This document shows positions 14,824-22,202 of a stretch of 32,958 bases of DNA, piece after piece. Numbering within the stretch: the first letter of the stretch is position 1; each line of letters starts with the position of its first letter. A program made the translations under genes and the position numbers. Source of the stretch: a virus; IMG/VR virus record IMGVR_UViG_3300018416_002804, positions 1-32,958 of that record; one strand, 5' to 3'. Below the pieces are notes generated by a model, which saw only the letters and a program-made list of their open reading frames with translations, made no database searches and was not told the origin of the DNA.

Positions 14824-15380
14824 AAAAGAAAAGACTATTACCATTTTGGATGATGCCAGGAAGCTGGGGACTAACAGGAACTACAAAAGCTGTAGCCGAG
14901 GCTGAATATTACTACGAAGGCAAAGAACTAGATTGGCGTATTAAGATAATTAATGCCGAGAACGATGTTGAGAGAAAGATTTACGAATCGGAACTATCGT
15001 TTTCCCTAGGGGAGATGTCCCAGCAAGAGTTAGACACTAAGGTACGTGAGATTAAAGATGAACCGTGGGTTGATATTAAAGTTGGCTTTGCAGACCCAGA
15101 AGAATCTGTAATCGGTTATTTCGATTTTGACTGGAACGAAAAGTTTATTAAAGTTCTACACAAGAAAGGCTACACAGGAGCAAGCGACGAAGCAATGGTA
15201 AATAATTGGTTCAATCGTGTATGCGCCTTAGTACACGCACAGAATTTAGCTGATAAAGATTTTGGCATGGAAGAAAGAAACGATTATACACAGGAGAGAC
15301 CGGATGTCATCAAAACAAGTACCCCAAGAAAACCAGTCAGTGGAGATGAGGGCGAAGGCGAAACTGGCGAAACTAGTTAA
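14820..15380 (+). CDS. Conserved T4-type phage hypothetical protein (186 aa)
   Basis: A 186-residue protein beginning KKKRLLPFWMMPGSWGLTG, then TKAVAEAEYYYEGKELDWRI. This LPFWM.PGSWGL.G....A.AEY..... opening recurs, as I recall, in conserved hypothetical proteins of marine T4-like phages. A helical middle is followed by a strand segment (VIGYFDFDWNEKFIKVLHKK) and a disordered acidic tail (DEGEGETGETS). Its last 77 nt are overlapped by the next gene in another frame. Function unknown. Confidence 0.72.
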   Translation: MKKKRLLPFWMMPGSWGLTGTTKAVAEAEYYYEGKELDWRIKIINAENDVERKIYESELSFSLGEMSQQELDTKVREIKDEPWVDIKVGFADPEESVIGYFDFDWNEKFIKVLHKKGYTGASDEAMVNNWFNRVCALVHAQNLADKDFGMEERNDYTQERPDVIKTSTPRKPVSGDEGEGETGETS

Positions 15381-15558
15381 CGCTGTACAGCCTATAGTTG
15401 ACGCGGAATTGGAGACATTTGATTCCGCTGAAGTAAATTATATCCTTACCAACTACCGAAAATACCTAATGCTCGACTTAGCTAGGGACTTCGAAAAAGC
15501 ACGTGGAAGGCACTTAAAAGAAAGCCCGTTTGATAGTATCTTGGACGATGAATTGTAA
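15304..15558 (+). CDS. Hypothetical helical protein (84 aa) overlapping its neighbour
   Basis: ATG 15304 is chosen (after GAGAGACC); the frame opens earlier at 15262, and ATG 15346 is another option. The product is largely helical (MRAKAKLAKLVNAVQPIVDA, then NYILTNYRKYLMLDLARDF). It overlaps the tail of the previous gene by 77 nt if ATG 15304 is used, unusually long for this genome. The tail it overlaps is low-complexity, suggesting that this gene grew into it or the reverse. Confidence 0.6.
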   Translation: MSSKQVPQENQSVEMRAKAKLAKLVNAVQPIVDAELETFDSAEVNYILTNYRKYLMLDLARDFEKARGRHLKESPFDSILDDEL

Positions 15559-15586
15559 GTCATTGAATTTACATAACAATTGTATC

Positions 15587-15614
15587 TTGACATATATAGC
15601 AACCGTGTTATTAT
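15587..15614 (+). promoter_or_regulatory. Sigma70-type promoter upstream of the SH3-like pair
   Basis: TTGACA at 15587-15592 and TATTAT at 15609-15614 with a 16-bp spacer; TATAAC three bases further right is a weaker alternative -10. The ATG follows at 15646. Confidence 0.7.
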
Positions 15615-15645
15615 AACACTATAAAGAATTTATAGGAATTAAACA

Positions 15646-15915
15646 ATGCCCAAAGCACCGCCCAGCCCAGATATGGTAGGCCAAGAGTTAGCAGTAGGAG
15701 ATACTGTACTTTTTAACCCTCCCAATTCTCAAGGAATAAAATGGGGCAAAGTTAAGCGGGTAATGCCAAAAACTCTTAAAATTGAATTTACACGGGGAAA
15801 TTGGCAAGGTGTGCCTTACGTAACTGAATGTAACCGCAGGTCAGCTGAAACAGTAAAATTGAACGAAGAACAACTTTTAGGTGTGGCACAACAGAAATTG
15901 GCAGGTTTAGGATAA
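15646..15915 (+). CDS. Small SH3-like protein, first of a tandem pair (89 aa)
   Basis: An 89-residue protein with DMVGQELAVGDTVLFNPP, IKWGKVKRVMPKTLKIEFTR and a C-terminal helix (LNEEQLLGVAQQKLAG). Its layout (G.EL..GD.V, .I.WG.V..V..KT.KIEF, then E.Q helix) is repeated in the next gene, so the two arose by tandem duplication. The fold looks like a KOW/SH3-type barrel, often nucleic-acid or ribosome binding. GGAAT lies about 6 nt before ATG. The stop overlaps the next ATG (TAATG). Confidence 0.7.
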   Translation: MPKAPPSPDMVGQELAVGDTVLFNPPNSQGIKWGKVKRVMPKTLKIEFTRGNWQGVPYVTECNRRSAETVKLNEEQLLGVAQQKLAGLG

Positions 15916-16166
15916 TGGCAAAGAAAGCAGTAGTTAAAGATTTATTTGACCAAGAAATTAACCTCGATGACCGTGTTATTATGAGTTACGACGATAACCG
16001 TATTAATTACGGACGAGTAATTAAATTAACTAAAAAGAAAGTTACAATTGAACACGAGCGCAAGGGGATGGCGTGGAACGAAACTTCCGAAAGAACCCCA
16101 GATAACGTAGTTGTAATGAGCGAAGACCAAAGAATCTCAATTGCGTTCATGAAGTTGTCTAGTTAG
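15915..16166 (+). CDS. Small SH3-like protein, second of a tandem pair (83 aa)
   Basis: An 83-residue protein aligning with its upstream neighbour: DLFDQEINLDDRVIMSYDD, INYGRVIKLTKKKVTIEHER, then VVVMSEDQRISIAFMKL as the C-terminal helix. Identity is low but the order of strands and the helix agree. Its start overlaps the previous stop by one base. Function unknown, probably the same type of binding module. Confidence 0.7.
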   Translation: MAKKAVVKDLFDQEINLDDRVIMSYDDNRINYGRVIKLTKKKVTIEHERKGMAWNETSERTPDNVVVMSEDQRISIAFMKLSS

Positions 16167-16176
16167 AAGGTAATTA

Positions 16177-16185
16177 GATAAATAA
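16177..16185 (+). promoter_or_regulatory. Possible late promoter (GATAAATAA)
   Basis: Matches the relaxed NATAAATA late-promoter form reported for T4-like cyanophages and lies about 52 nt before the NadM-Nudix ATG. No TTGACA box is seen in this gap, so it is the best promoter candidate for the NAD+ cassette. Confidence 0.4.
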
Positions 16186-16189
16186 AATT

Positions 16190-16208
16190 GTAAGGGATAG
16201 ACCTTTAC
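16190..16208 (+). promoter_or_regulatory. Leader hairpin with the NAD-cassette element, copy 1
   Basis: GTAAGGG (16190-16196) pairs with CCTTTAC (16202-16208), seven base pairs including one G-U, around the loop ATAGA. No T-run follows, so it is not a terminator. The 13 bases TAAGGGATAGACC recur before the NAMPT gene (17474-17486), the other NAD+ gene. Confidence 0.5.
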
Positions 16209-16236
16209 CAAATACATTTTTCATAGGAGTTATGAA

Positions 16237-17283
16237 ATGTCCAGAGAATATAACCTAGCCGTGTTTATCGGCAGATTCCAACCCGCACATAATGCGCACG
16301 TTGAAATTATTAAACAATCTTTAGAGCTTGCTGACAATGTACTTGTTATTATTGGCTCTTCTTTTCAACCAAGAACTTACAAAAACCCGTTCACTCAATA
16401 TGAACGTACCACTATGTTACAGCGCGGTTGTGCTGAAGCCGGCGTAGACCTTGCTAGAGTCTTTTTTGACTATAACACGGATACACGGTACGACGATGGT
16501 GCGTGGTTAGTAAGAACACAGAAAATTGTCAATACTTATGCTAAAATTTATGACGACCCTAAGGTTGTTGTAGTTGGGCACAAGAAAGAAGACGACCCTT
16601 CCACTTATTACTTAGACATGTTCCCACAGTGGGGCAGAGTAGACCATCAGTTAATTGAGCCGTTGGATGCTACACACATCCGGGATTTTTACTTTAAAGA
16701 TATCCCAAATCTTAATTACTTGAATGGAGTTGTTCCTCTTAGCGTTCGTGAATATTTAGACGAGTGGAGACAGACCCAGTACTTTAAAGATGTAGTACAA
16801 GAACGCAAGTTTGCTGAAATGTACAAGGAGCAGTTCTCCCACTTAAGGTACGCACCAATTTTTGTTACCACTGACGCAGTAGTTGTCCAGAATGCACACG
16901 TACTTCTAGTAAAGCGCGGAGCATATCCAGGCAAGGGCCTTTGGGCTTTTCCCGGCGGGTTTGTTGACGCAGAAGGCGACAAGTCTGTACAGGACGCAAT
17001 GGTACGAGAGTTGCGCGAAGAAACAAAAATCGATTTGCCTGAAAAAGTAATTGTAGGCAATATTGAAAAGACTAGGGTATTTGACGCACCTGGTAGATCT
17101 AGCAGAGGACGCACAATTACTCATGCTTTTTACGTAACACTTCCGGATGGCAATAAACTGCCTAAAGTAAAAGGAAGCGACGATGCAGTAAAAGCACAAT
17201 GGGTTCCAATTGCAGACGTTAAATCTGAGGATTGCTTTGAGGATCATTACGAAATTTTACAGTGCCTAACAGGAGGCAAATAA
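16237..17283 (+). CDS. nadM: Bifunctional NMN adenylyltransferase / Nudix hydrolase (NadM-Nudix)
   Basis: A 348-residue two-domain protein. Residues about 1-185 are a nucleotidyltransferase: GRFQPAHNAH (12-21) carries the HxGH-type site as HNAH, and LDATHIRDF (143-151) is the C-terminal ISxTxxR-like motif. It joins NMN and ATP to NAD+. Residues about 205-348 form a Nudix domain: GGFVDAEG...RELREETKI (240-265), with two to three extra residues in the box compared with GX5EX7REUXEEXGU and Lys in place of its last Gly; ADP-ribose is the usual substrate. KVP40 NatV has the same layout. NAMPT follows 237 nt downstream. Ribosome binding site AGGAG. Confidence 0.92.
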   Translation: MSREYNLAVFIGRFQPAHNAHVEIIKQSLELADNVLVIIGSSFQPRTYKNPFTQYERTTMLQRGCAEAGVDLARVFFDYNTDTRYDDGAWLVRTQKIVNTYAKIYDDPKVVVVGHKKEDDPSTYYLDMFPQWGRVDHQLIEPLDATHIRDFYFKDIPNLNYLNGVVPLSVREYLDEWRQTQYFKDVVQERKFAEMYKEQFSHLRYAPIFVTTDAVVVQNAHVLLVKRGAYPGKGLWAFPGGFVDAEGDKSVQDAMVRELREETKIDLPEKVIVGNIEKTRVFDAPGRSSRGRTITHAFYVTLPDGNKLPKVKGSDDAVKAQWVPIADVKSEDCFEDHYEILQCLTGGK

Positions 17284-17284
17284 G

Positions 17285-17470
17285 ATGGCTAGCAGACTAG
17301 TAAACAAATTAGAAGACAGGATCCGTAGGTACGAAGTATACGGTGCAAACACCGAACAGGAAATTAAGGACGTAAACCTTCTTCGAGAAACTAAGAAAGA
17401 ATTGATGCGTCTAGAACGAATTGAAACCGATGCTAACTGGATCAAACATCCAGACAGGATGGGACAATAA
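17285..17470 (+). CDS. Small charged helical protein (61 aa)
   Basis: A 61-residue protein starting 1 nt after the NadM-Nudix stop, with AGGAGG in the final codons of that gene as ribosome binding site. The sequence is mostly one amphipathic helix (RLVNKLEDRIRRYEVYG, then LRETKKELMRLERIETDA). No family recognised. It sits between the two NAD+ enzymes and may be co-translated with the first. Confidence 0.65.
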   Translation: MASRLVNKLEDRIRRYEVYGANTEQEIKDVNLLRETKKELMRLERIETDANWIKHPDRMGQ

Positions 17471-17473
17471 TGC

Positions 17474-17487
17474 TAAGGGATAGACCC
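17474..17487 (+). promoter_or_regulatory. Leader element shared with the NadM gene, copy 2
   Basis: TAAGGGATAGACC (17474-17486) repeats 13 bases found at 16191-16203. GGG-ATAGA-CCC can form a short stem with the same ATAGA loop. The NAMPT ATG is 34 nt downstream, with the ribosome binding site AAAGGAG between. Confidence 0.5.
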
Positions 17488-17520
17488 GAAGCTTAACTTA
17501 AACTGTAAAGGAGATTTACA

Positions 17521-18927
17521 ATGTTAACACAAAATCTATTATTAATGTCAGACAGCTATAAATATAGCCAGTTCAATCAGTATCCACAAGGTACTGAAAT
17601 CGTCCGCTCTTATATTGAGAGCAGAGGCGGCGAATGGGATTTAACCGTTATGTTCGGTTTACAATCCTTTATCAAAGAATATCTTAGCAAACCAATCACA
17701 CAAGAAATGATTGACGAAGCTGAAACACTTATTCTTGCTCACGGTGAACCCTTCAACCGAGAAGGTTGGGAATATGTTCTTAACGAACTAGACGGCTACA
17801 TTCCACTTAGAATTAAGGCAGTCCCAGAAGGTACAGTTCTTCCTTACTTGAATGTGCTGGCTGTAGTTGAAAACACAGATCCAAAATGCGGATTTGTTAC
17901 TAGCTTCTTTGAAACTCCGTTGCTTCGTGCAGTATGGTACGGTACTACTGTAGCCACTAACAGCTTCGAAAGCAAAAAGATGATCCTTGAGGCTTTGCAA
18001 GAAACAGGCACTCCTGAGGACATCAACTTTAAGCTACACGACTTCGGTGCACGAGGTGTAAGCAGTGGCGAGTCCGCTATGCTAGGTGGCATGGCTCACT
18101 TAGTAAACTTCATGGGCACTGATACAGTGGAAGCACTTGTTGGAGCAATGAAGTACTACAATGCTACAGGCCCAATTGGATTTTCAATCCCTGCTATGGA
18201 ACACAGCACGGTTACTTCTTGGGGTCGTGAAAACGAAGCAGACGCATATCGCAACATGCTTAAGTTGAACGGAAAGCCTGGCGCGCCAATTGCGTTCGTG
18301 TCTGACAGCTACGATATCTTTAATGCTTGCTCTAACATTTGGGGCAAAGAACTAAAACAGGAAGTTTTAGATTCTGGAGCAATTGTAGTAGTTCGTCCAG
18401 ACAGCGGTGACCCTGCAACTGTAGTGGTTAAATGCTTAAGACTGCTTGAGAAGGAGTTCGGTAGCGTTAGGAACGAAAAAGGATATCGTGTACTGAACAA
18501 TGTACGAGTTATCCAAGGTGACGGTATCGATCACGTGTCAATCCGTAGCATCTTGTACAATGTACAGATGGCTGGCTTCAGCTTAGACAATGTAGCGTTT
18601 GGTCAAGGTGGTGCTTTGCTCCAGCAGATCAATCGAGACACTTTGAAGTTTGCTATGAAGTGCTCCGCAATCCGCGTTAATGGTGAATGGAGAGACGTGT
18701 TCAAGGATCCTATTACTGACAAAGGTAAAGTATCCAAAAAAGGACAGGTTACATTGTACACCAACGCAAAAGGCGAGTTCTTAAGCGAACAAGAAGGATA
18801 CATCGATAGCCAAGGTAATTGGTCTTGGAGCGAAGCACTGGTAACAGTGTTCGAAAATGGTAAGGTACTAAATGAAACCAATTTCGACGAAATCCGAGCA
18901 AGAGCTAACAAACCTTTCGAGGTGTAA
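17521..18927 (+). CDS. nadV: Nicotinamide phosphoribosyltransferase (NAMPT)
   Basis: A 468-residue enzyme that makes NMN from nicotinamide and PRPP. Family motifs are all present: LMSDSYKYSQF (8-18, human TDSYKVTHY), KLHDFGARGVSSGE (171-184, with the binding Arg178), VNFMGTDTV (195-203, Asp201), PAMEHSTVTSWG (224-235, catalytic His228), FVSDSYDIFNACSNIWG, RPDSGDP, IQGDGID and FGQGGALLQ. Length is close to human NAMPT (491). With the NadM domain upstream it completes a two-step nicotinamide-to-NAD+ pathway. Strong AAAGGAG site. A rho-independent terminator follows 6 nt after the stop, ending the NAD+ cassette. Confidence 0.96.
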   Translation: MLTQNLLLMSDSYKYSQFNQYPQGTEIVRSYIESRGGEWDLTVMFGLQSFIKEYLSKPITQEMIDEAETLILAHGEPFNREGWEYVLNELDGYIPLRIKAVPEGTVLPYLNVLAVVENTDPKCGFVTSFFETPLLRAVWYGTTVATNSFESKKMILEALQETGTPEDINFKLHDFGARGVSSGESAMLGGMAHLVNFMGTDTVEALVGAMKYYNATGPIGFSIPAMEHSTVTSWGRENEADAYRNMLKLNGKPGAPIAFVSDSYDIFNACSNIWGKELKQEVLDSGAIVVVRPDSGDPATVVVKCLRLLEKEFGSVRNEKGYRVLNNVRVIQGDGIDHVSIRSILYNVQMAGFSLDNVAFGQGGALLQQINRDTLKFAMKCSAIRVNGEWRDVFKDPITDKGKVSKKGQVTLYTNAKGEFLSEQEGYIDSQGNWSWSEALVTVFENGKVLNETNFDEIRARANKPFEV

Positions 18928-18933
18928 GGTAAT

Positions 18934-18960
18934 AAAAAAAGGGCAGGGACGCCCTTTTTT
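18934..18960 (+). terminator. Rho-independent terminator after NAMPT
   Basis: The A-run plus GGGC (18934-18944) pairs with GCCC plus the T-run (18951-18960) around the loop AGGGAC. The A/T flanks make it potentially bidirectional. The next promoter starts five bases later. Confidence 0.88.
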
Positions 18961-18964
18961 GTTC

Positions 18965-18992
18965 TTGACAGATCCGGGATAGGCAGTATAAT
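18965..18992 (+). promoter_or_regulatory. Sigma70-type promoter for the AAA+ ATPase gene
   Basis: TTGACA at 18965-18970 and TATAAT at 18987-18992, 16-bp spacer, directly behind the NAMPT terminator. Expected start near 18999; the ATG is at 19027. Confidence 0.87.
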
Positions 18993-19026
18993 AGTAACTT
19001 ACATTAACTAACAAAAGAGTGACATT

Positions 19027-20196
19027 ATGAGTAACGCAGTTTTTCTTCCAAATGGCAAGAGCTACAAAGTAGGCGATGCATCCCAAGCAATAGTTTTGGA
19101 TAATTTGCCAGTAGCCAATTATTCCTTGTCTCAAGACGACTACGGTAATTTTTGGTTTAACCAAATTGACGATTTTACCCTTCCAGAAAAGCTATACGGC
19201 AACTGTACCCAAAACGCAGACCGTATTGTTGAAACATTCAGCAAACGTGCGCAAAGTACAGGTGTTTTGCTTACCGGTGAAAAAGGCTCAGGCAAAACAC
19301 TGCTAGCAAAGACATTGTCTACGAAGCTTGCTGAAATTAATGTTCCGACGTTGGTAATCAATCAGCCATGGTGCGGCGAAGGCTTTAACAACTTGCTACA
19401 AAGTATTCATCAACCTATGCTTGTTTTGTTCGACGAGTTCGAAAAAGTATACGACAGAGATAGGCAGGATAAAATCTTAACATTGTTAGACGGTGTATTT
19501 AATACACGGAAGATGTTTGTGTTTACTTGTAATGACCGCTGGGGCATTAATACTTATATGCGTAATCGTCCAGGGCGTATTTTCTACTCCTTAGACTTTG
19601 ATGGCTTGTCCCTGGACTTTATTAGAGAATTCTGCCAGGACACATTAAACGATCAGAGCAAGGTTGATTCTGTTTGTCAGATTGCAGGACTTGCGAAGAA
19701 GTTTAACTTCGACATGCTTAAGTCTTTGGTAGAGGAAATGAATCGCTATAACGAATCTGCGAAAGAATCGCTAAGAATGCTAAACATCGAAGTTACCGAT
19801 GGCTTTTATAAGTACTCCGTTAAAATCACTCAAAATGGTAAAGCACTCGATCCTAAGTTATTTGCGCCCAATGTTTGGGAAGGTAATCCGCTTGACCCTG
19901 ACGGCTTTAGTGTTGCGGTATCTTCAAACCCTGATATGCTCCAGGGCCTAAGATCTCGGATTGAATATAACGATGATCCCGAAGAAGTTGCCGATTTAGC
20001 TGAGGATTTTGATTACGATGACATTGATGACTGTGTGGCTCCAACACCGGTAACGACATTCAGAGCTAATCATACAAATATCAAAGGCATGGATTCTGCG
20101 GCTGGCAAATACACGTTCGCTGACGAAGAAAATAGTCTAGAAGTAGTGCTATCAAGAGTTATTGATGTCCGCACTTCTTACCTAGACATGCTTTAA
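19027..20196 (+). CDS. AAA+ ATPase of phage type
   Basis: A 389-residue ATPase. GEKGSGKT (84-91) is Walker A, LVLFDEFEKV (about 132-141) is Walker B with Asp136-Glu137, and MFVFTCND holds the sensor-1 polar residue; RNRPGRIFYS is a candidate arginine-finger region. The N-terminal 75 residues and the acidic C-terminal third (EYNDDPEEVADLAEDFDYDD) are not recognised. Similar ATPases occur in T4-like marine phages, but the client is unknown. Own promoter; the 3' end overlaps the minus-strand homing endonuclease by 4 nt. Weak ribosome binding site (AAGAG). Confidence 0.85.
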   Translation: MSNAVFLPNGKSYKVGDASQAIVLDNLPVANYSLSQDDYGNFWFNQIDDFTLPEKLYGNCTQNADRIVETFSKRAQSTGVLLTGEKGSGKTLLAKTLSTKLAEINVPTLVINQPWCGEGFNNLLQSIHQPMLVLFDEFEKVYDRDRQDKILTLLDGVFNTRKMFVFTCNDRWGINTYMRNRPGRIFYSLDFDGLSLDFIREFCQDTLNDQSKVDSVCQIAGLAKKFNFDMLKSLVEEMNRYNESAKESLRMLNIEVTDGFYKYSVKITQNGKALDPKLFAPNVWEGNPLDPDGFSVAVSSNPDMLQGLRSRIEYNDDPEEVADLAEDFDYDDIDDCVAPTPVTTFRANHTNIKGMDSAAGKYTFADEENSLEVVLSRVIDVRTSYLDML

Positions 20197-20849
20197 GCAG
20201 AACGGTTGCGTAAACGCAGAATATGAGCTTCTCTGCGTTTACGCGCACCTTCTACTCCATACACTTCTTCCCAACTACGTCCTTTCTTAGCCTCTGACAT
20301 CTTCTTCTTTGTTTCCTCTGTGAATGGGTGGTCTATTACTTTCTTCCTCATAGCGGCTGTCATGGTTGCTATTTGTTCAGGCGTTCTCTTTTTGCCTGTA
20401 GTCTTAGCTATACGTTTGGCTATAGTCTCTTCGGATTGTGGACCTCTTGCTTTGTTTTGTTCGCCTATGCGTTTGCGGTCTTCTTCGCTCCACATCTCAA
20501 TCCCTTTGTTCCACGGTGTTTTGCCCTTCTTACTTTTAGACATTTTTTGTTTTGATTCCTCATGGTGTGTTCTACCACCTAATCCTCCTGTGAGAAGGTT
20601 ATATGAGTTAGGATCGTTTACTAGGGATTCGTTTACCAGTTCTTGTTCTTTAGCAAAAGCATCATCTTCGTTATCAAACGTAGCCAATATCTCTTTTTTG
20701 AAGTTTTCTTTGCCGTATTGAGCTATAGCGTTCTTTATAATGGTGCCAGAACCTAGATAATTATCGTTAGGATTGGTTGTTTTGTGCTTACCTATATAAT
20801 ACCTGTCATTTAACAGGTTTGTGGTCTTATAAACTGTATAAATATACAT
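20193..20849 (-). mobile_element. GIY-YIG homing endonuclease with NUMOD3 repeats
   Basis: A 218-residue protein on the minus strand, opposite to all nearby genes. The N-terminal GIY-YIG nuclease domain starts MYIYTVYKTTNLLNDRYYIG (GIY as YTVY, YIG as YYIG), followed by HKTTNPNDNYLGSG and a Glu-rich catalytic segment. Then come NUMOD3-type DNA-binding repeats: KQKMSKSKKGKTPWNKG, a middle SEETIAKRIAKTTGKK copy and TEETKKKMSEAKKGRSWEEV. Such free-standing genes (Seg-type in T4) spread by cutting DNA at their insertion site, here between the AAA+ ATPase and exonuclease genes. GGAG precedes its ATG. A late-type promoter may lie at 20908-20915. Confidence 0.9.
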
Positions 20850-20870
20850 GCTGATACTCCTTTTCAGTAT

Positions 20871-20915
20871 TAGAGTAGTTGGGATGCCCGTCCGCGAACT
20901 ACACTATTATTTATC
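20871..20915 (-). promoter_or_regulatory. Late-type promoter and leader hairpin of the homing endonuclease
   Basis: Read on the minus strand, GATAAATA (plus positions 20908-20915) fits the relaxed late consensus. Just downstream, 20897-20906 and 20871-20880 form a ten-base stem with one mismatch enclosing a GC-rich 16-nt loop (20881-20896) that contains a small GGG-CAT-CCC hairpin. This resembles the structured leaders of T4 homing endonucleases. Confidence 0.45.
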
Positions 20916-20917
20916 AT

Positions 20918-20945
20918 TTGACAACAGATTGAGTTGTGTTATAAT
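20918..20945 (+). promoter_or_regulatory. Sigma70-type promoter for the exonuclease operon
   Basis: TTGACA at 20918-20923 and TATAAT at 20940-20945, 16-bp spacer. Expected start near 20952; ATG at 20981. It abuts the minus-strand late-type element, so the two promoters are back to back. Confidence 0.86.
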
Positions 20946-20980
20946 ATACACTATATAACAACTAATTGGACACATCACAT

Positions 20981-21979
20981 ATGGCACGTAATTTTATACT
21001 CGTAGATACTATGAATTTGTTTTTTAGGGCCCGTCACGTGGCTCGCGGCTCAGATATGGATATGAAAATTGGCATGGCTATGCATATCATGTTCAACTCA
21101 GTTAAAAAAGCATATCGGGACTTTAACGGGGATCATGTTGTGTTCTGCTTAGAAGGTAGGTCGTGGCGTAAGGATTTTTACACTCCCTATAAAGCTAACC
21201 GTCAGGTTTCTCGAGACCAGCGTACTCCCAAAGAAGTAGAAGACGACGAACTCTACTTCGAAGGGTACAACAGCCTAGTCGATTATTTAAACGAAAAGAC
21301 TAACTGCTCCGTTATTCAACAGAGTAACGCAGAAGCAGATGACCTTATCGCCACTTGGATACAAGAACACCCAAATGACAATCATACTATTGTCAGTTCC
21401 GACAGCGACTTCTATCAATTACTAGCTGAAAACGTTAGACAGTATAACGGTGTAGATGACAAGATTATTAGTACCGAGGGTATCTTTAACGGTAAAACAG
21501 GCGAGCGTCTTTTAAACAAGAAAACAGATGAGCCGCTTGAGGTTCCGGATCCAGAATGGTTACTGTTCGAAAAGTGTGTAAGGGGTGATACTGCTGACAA
21601 CGTTTTTAGCGCATACCCAGGGGCACGTAAGAAAGGTACAAAGAATAAGACGGGTATGCTAGAGGCATTTGCTGATCGCAAGACTGGCGGCTTTAACTAT
21701 AACAATTTTATGTTACAGCGTTGGGTAGATCACGAAGGTAACGAGCGCAGAGTAAAAGACGATTACGAGCGCAACCGTACACTTATTGACTTAACACAAC
21801 AGCCGGAAGAAATAAAAGCTGAAAGTAAGCATATTGTACATGAAGCAGTTAACAAGCCAAAGGTCTCGCAGGTTGGTACTTACTTTATGAAATTTTGCGC
21901 TAAGTGGAATTTAATGCGCATGAGTGAAACACCAAACGACTATGCGGAGTTTTTAAATGCACCCTGTAACAAAAGCTGA
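20981..21979 (+). CDS. 5'-3' exonuclease, T4 RNase H-like
   Basis: Start taken at ATG 20981; a TTG 15 nt upstream is less likely. The 332-residue product belongs to the FEN1/RNase H (PIN-like) nucleases that remove RNA primers during replication. FILVDTMNLFFRARHV (5-20) carries the first metal-binding Asp, QQSNAEADDLIATWIQ the E.EADD cluster, and HTIVSSDSDFYQLL the SSDSD triad; GDTADNVFSAYPGARKKGTK resembles the helix-hairpin-helix segment with GD..DN. T4 RNase H is 305 residues. The weak ribosome binding site is notable given the strong promoter. Overlaps the next gene by 23 nt. Confidence 0.88.
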   Translation: MARNFILVDTMNLFFRARHVARGSDMDMKIGMAMHIMFNSVKKAYRDFNGDHVVFCLEGRSWRKDFYTPYKANRQVSRDQRTPKEVEDDELYFEGYNSLVDYLNEKTNCSVIQQSNAEADDLIATWIQEHPNDNHTIVSSDSDFYQLLAENVRQYNGVDDKIISTEGIFNGKTGERLLNKKTDEPLEVPDPEWLLFEKCVRGDTADNVFSAYPGARKKGTKNKTGMLEAFADRKTGGFNYNNFMLQRWVDHEGNERRVKDDYERNRTLIDLTQQPEEIKAESKHIVHEAVNKPKVSQVGTYFMKFCAKWNLMRMSETPNDYAEFLNAPCNKS

Positions 21980-22202
21980 AAAGATTTTAGCAGGCAAATG
22001 GATTAAGGCCCCAAAGTGGATTTTTGAGAGTCCGGATTCAGGGAAGACAGTATATCGTCGATTGTTTCGATCGTCGGCGGACATCGAACGGCTTCCGCGG
22101 CCTCACGTTTTTAAGCAATTATATCGCGCAGGTGGTAACGTAGTAGACGACATAGAAACACTAGACGCACAATATTTTGACGAGGTATTTAAAGATGGTT
22201 AA
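21957..22202 (+). CDS. Small basic hypothetical protein (81 aa)
   Basis: An 81-residue protein overlapping the exonuclease by 23 nt. The first half is basic and aromatic (KAEKILAGKWIKAPKWIFES, GKTVYRRLF), the second acidic (NVVDDIETLDAQYFDEVF). No known domain. Basic aromatic proteins beside replication genes often bind nucleic acid, but nothing proves that here. Its end overlaps the next start by 8 nt. Confidence 0.62.
   Translation: MHPVTKAEKILAGKWIKAPKWIFESPDSGKTVYRRLFRSSADIERLPRPHVFKQLYRAGGNVVDDIETLDAQYFDEVFKDG

Noticed and set aside
16716-17247. Long minus-strand frames opposite the NadM-Nudix gene
   Set aside because: They are antisense to a strongly conserved enzyme and show no recognisable protein pattern.
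17557-17564. A perfect T4 late promoter sequence TATAAATA near the NAMPT start
   Set aside because: It encodes the conserved DSYKY segment of NAMPT, so codon content explains it; it lies inside the gene, not upstream.
18971-18986. GGGATAG in the spacer of the AAA+ ATPase promoter as a third copy of the NAD-cassette element
   Set aside because: Only seven bases match and the flanking stem is missing.
20320-20721. Plus-strand frame opposite the homing endonuclease
   Set aside because: Shadow of a clear minus-strand GIY-YIG/NUMOD3 gene; hydrophobic translation results from the basic codons of the real gene.
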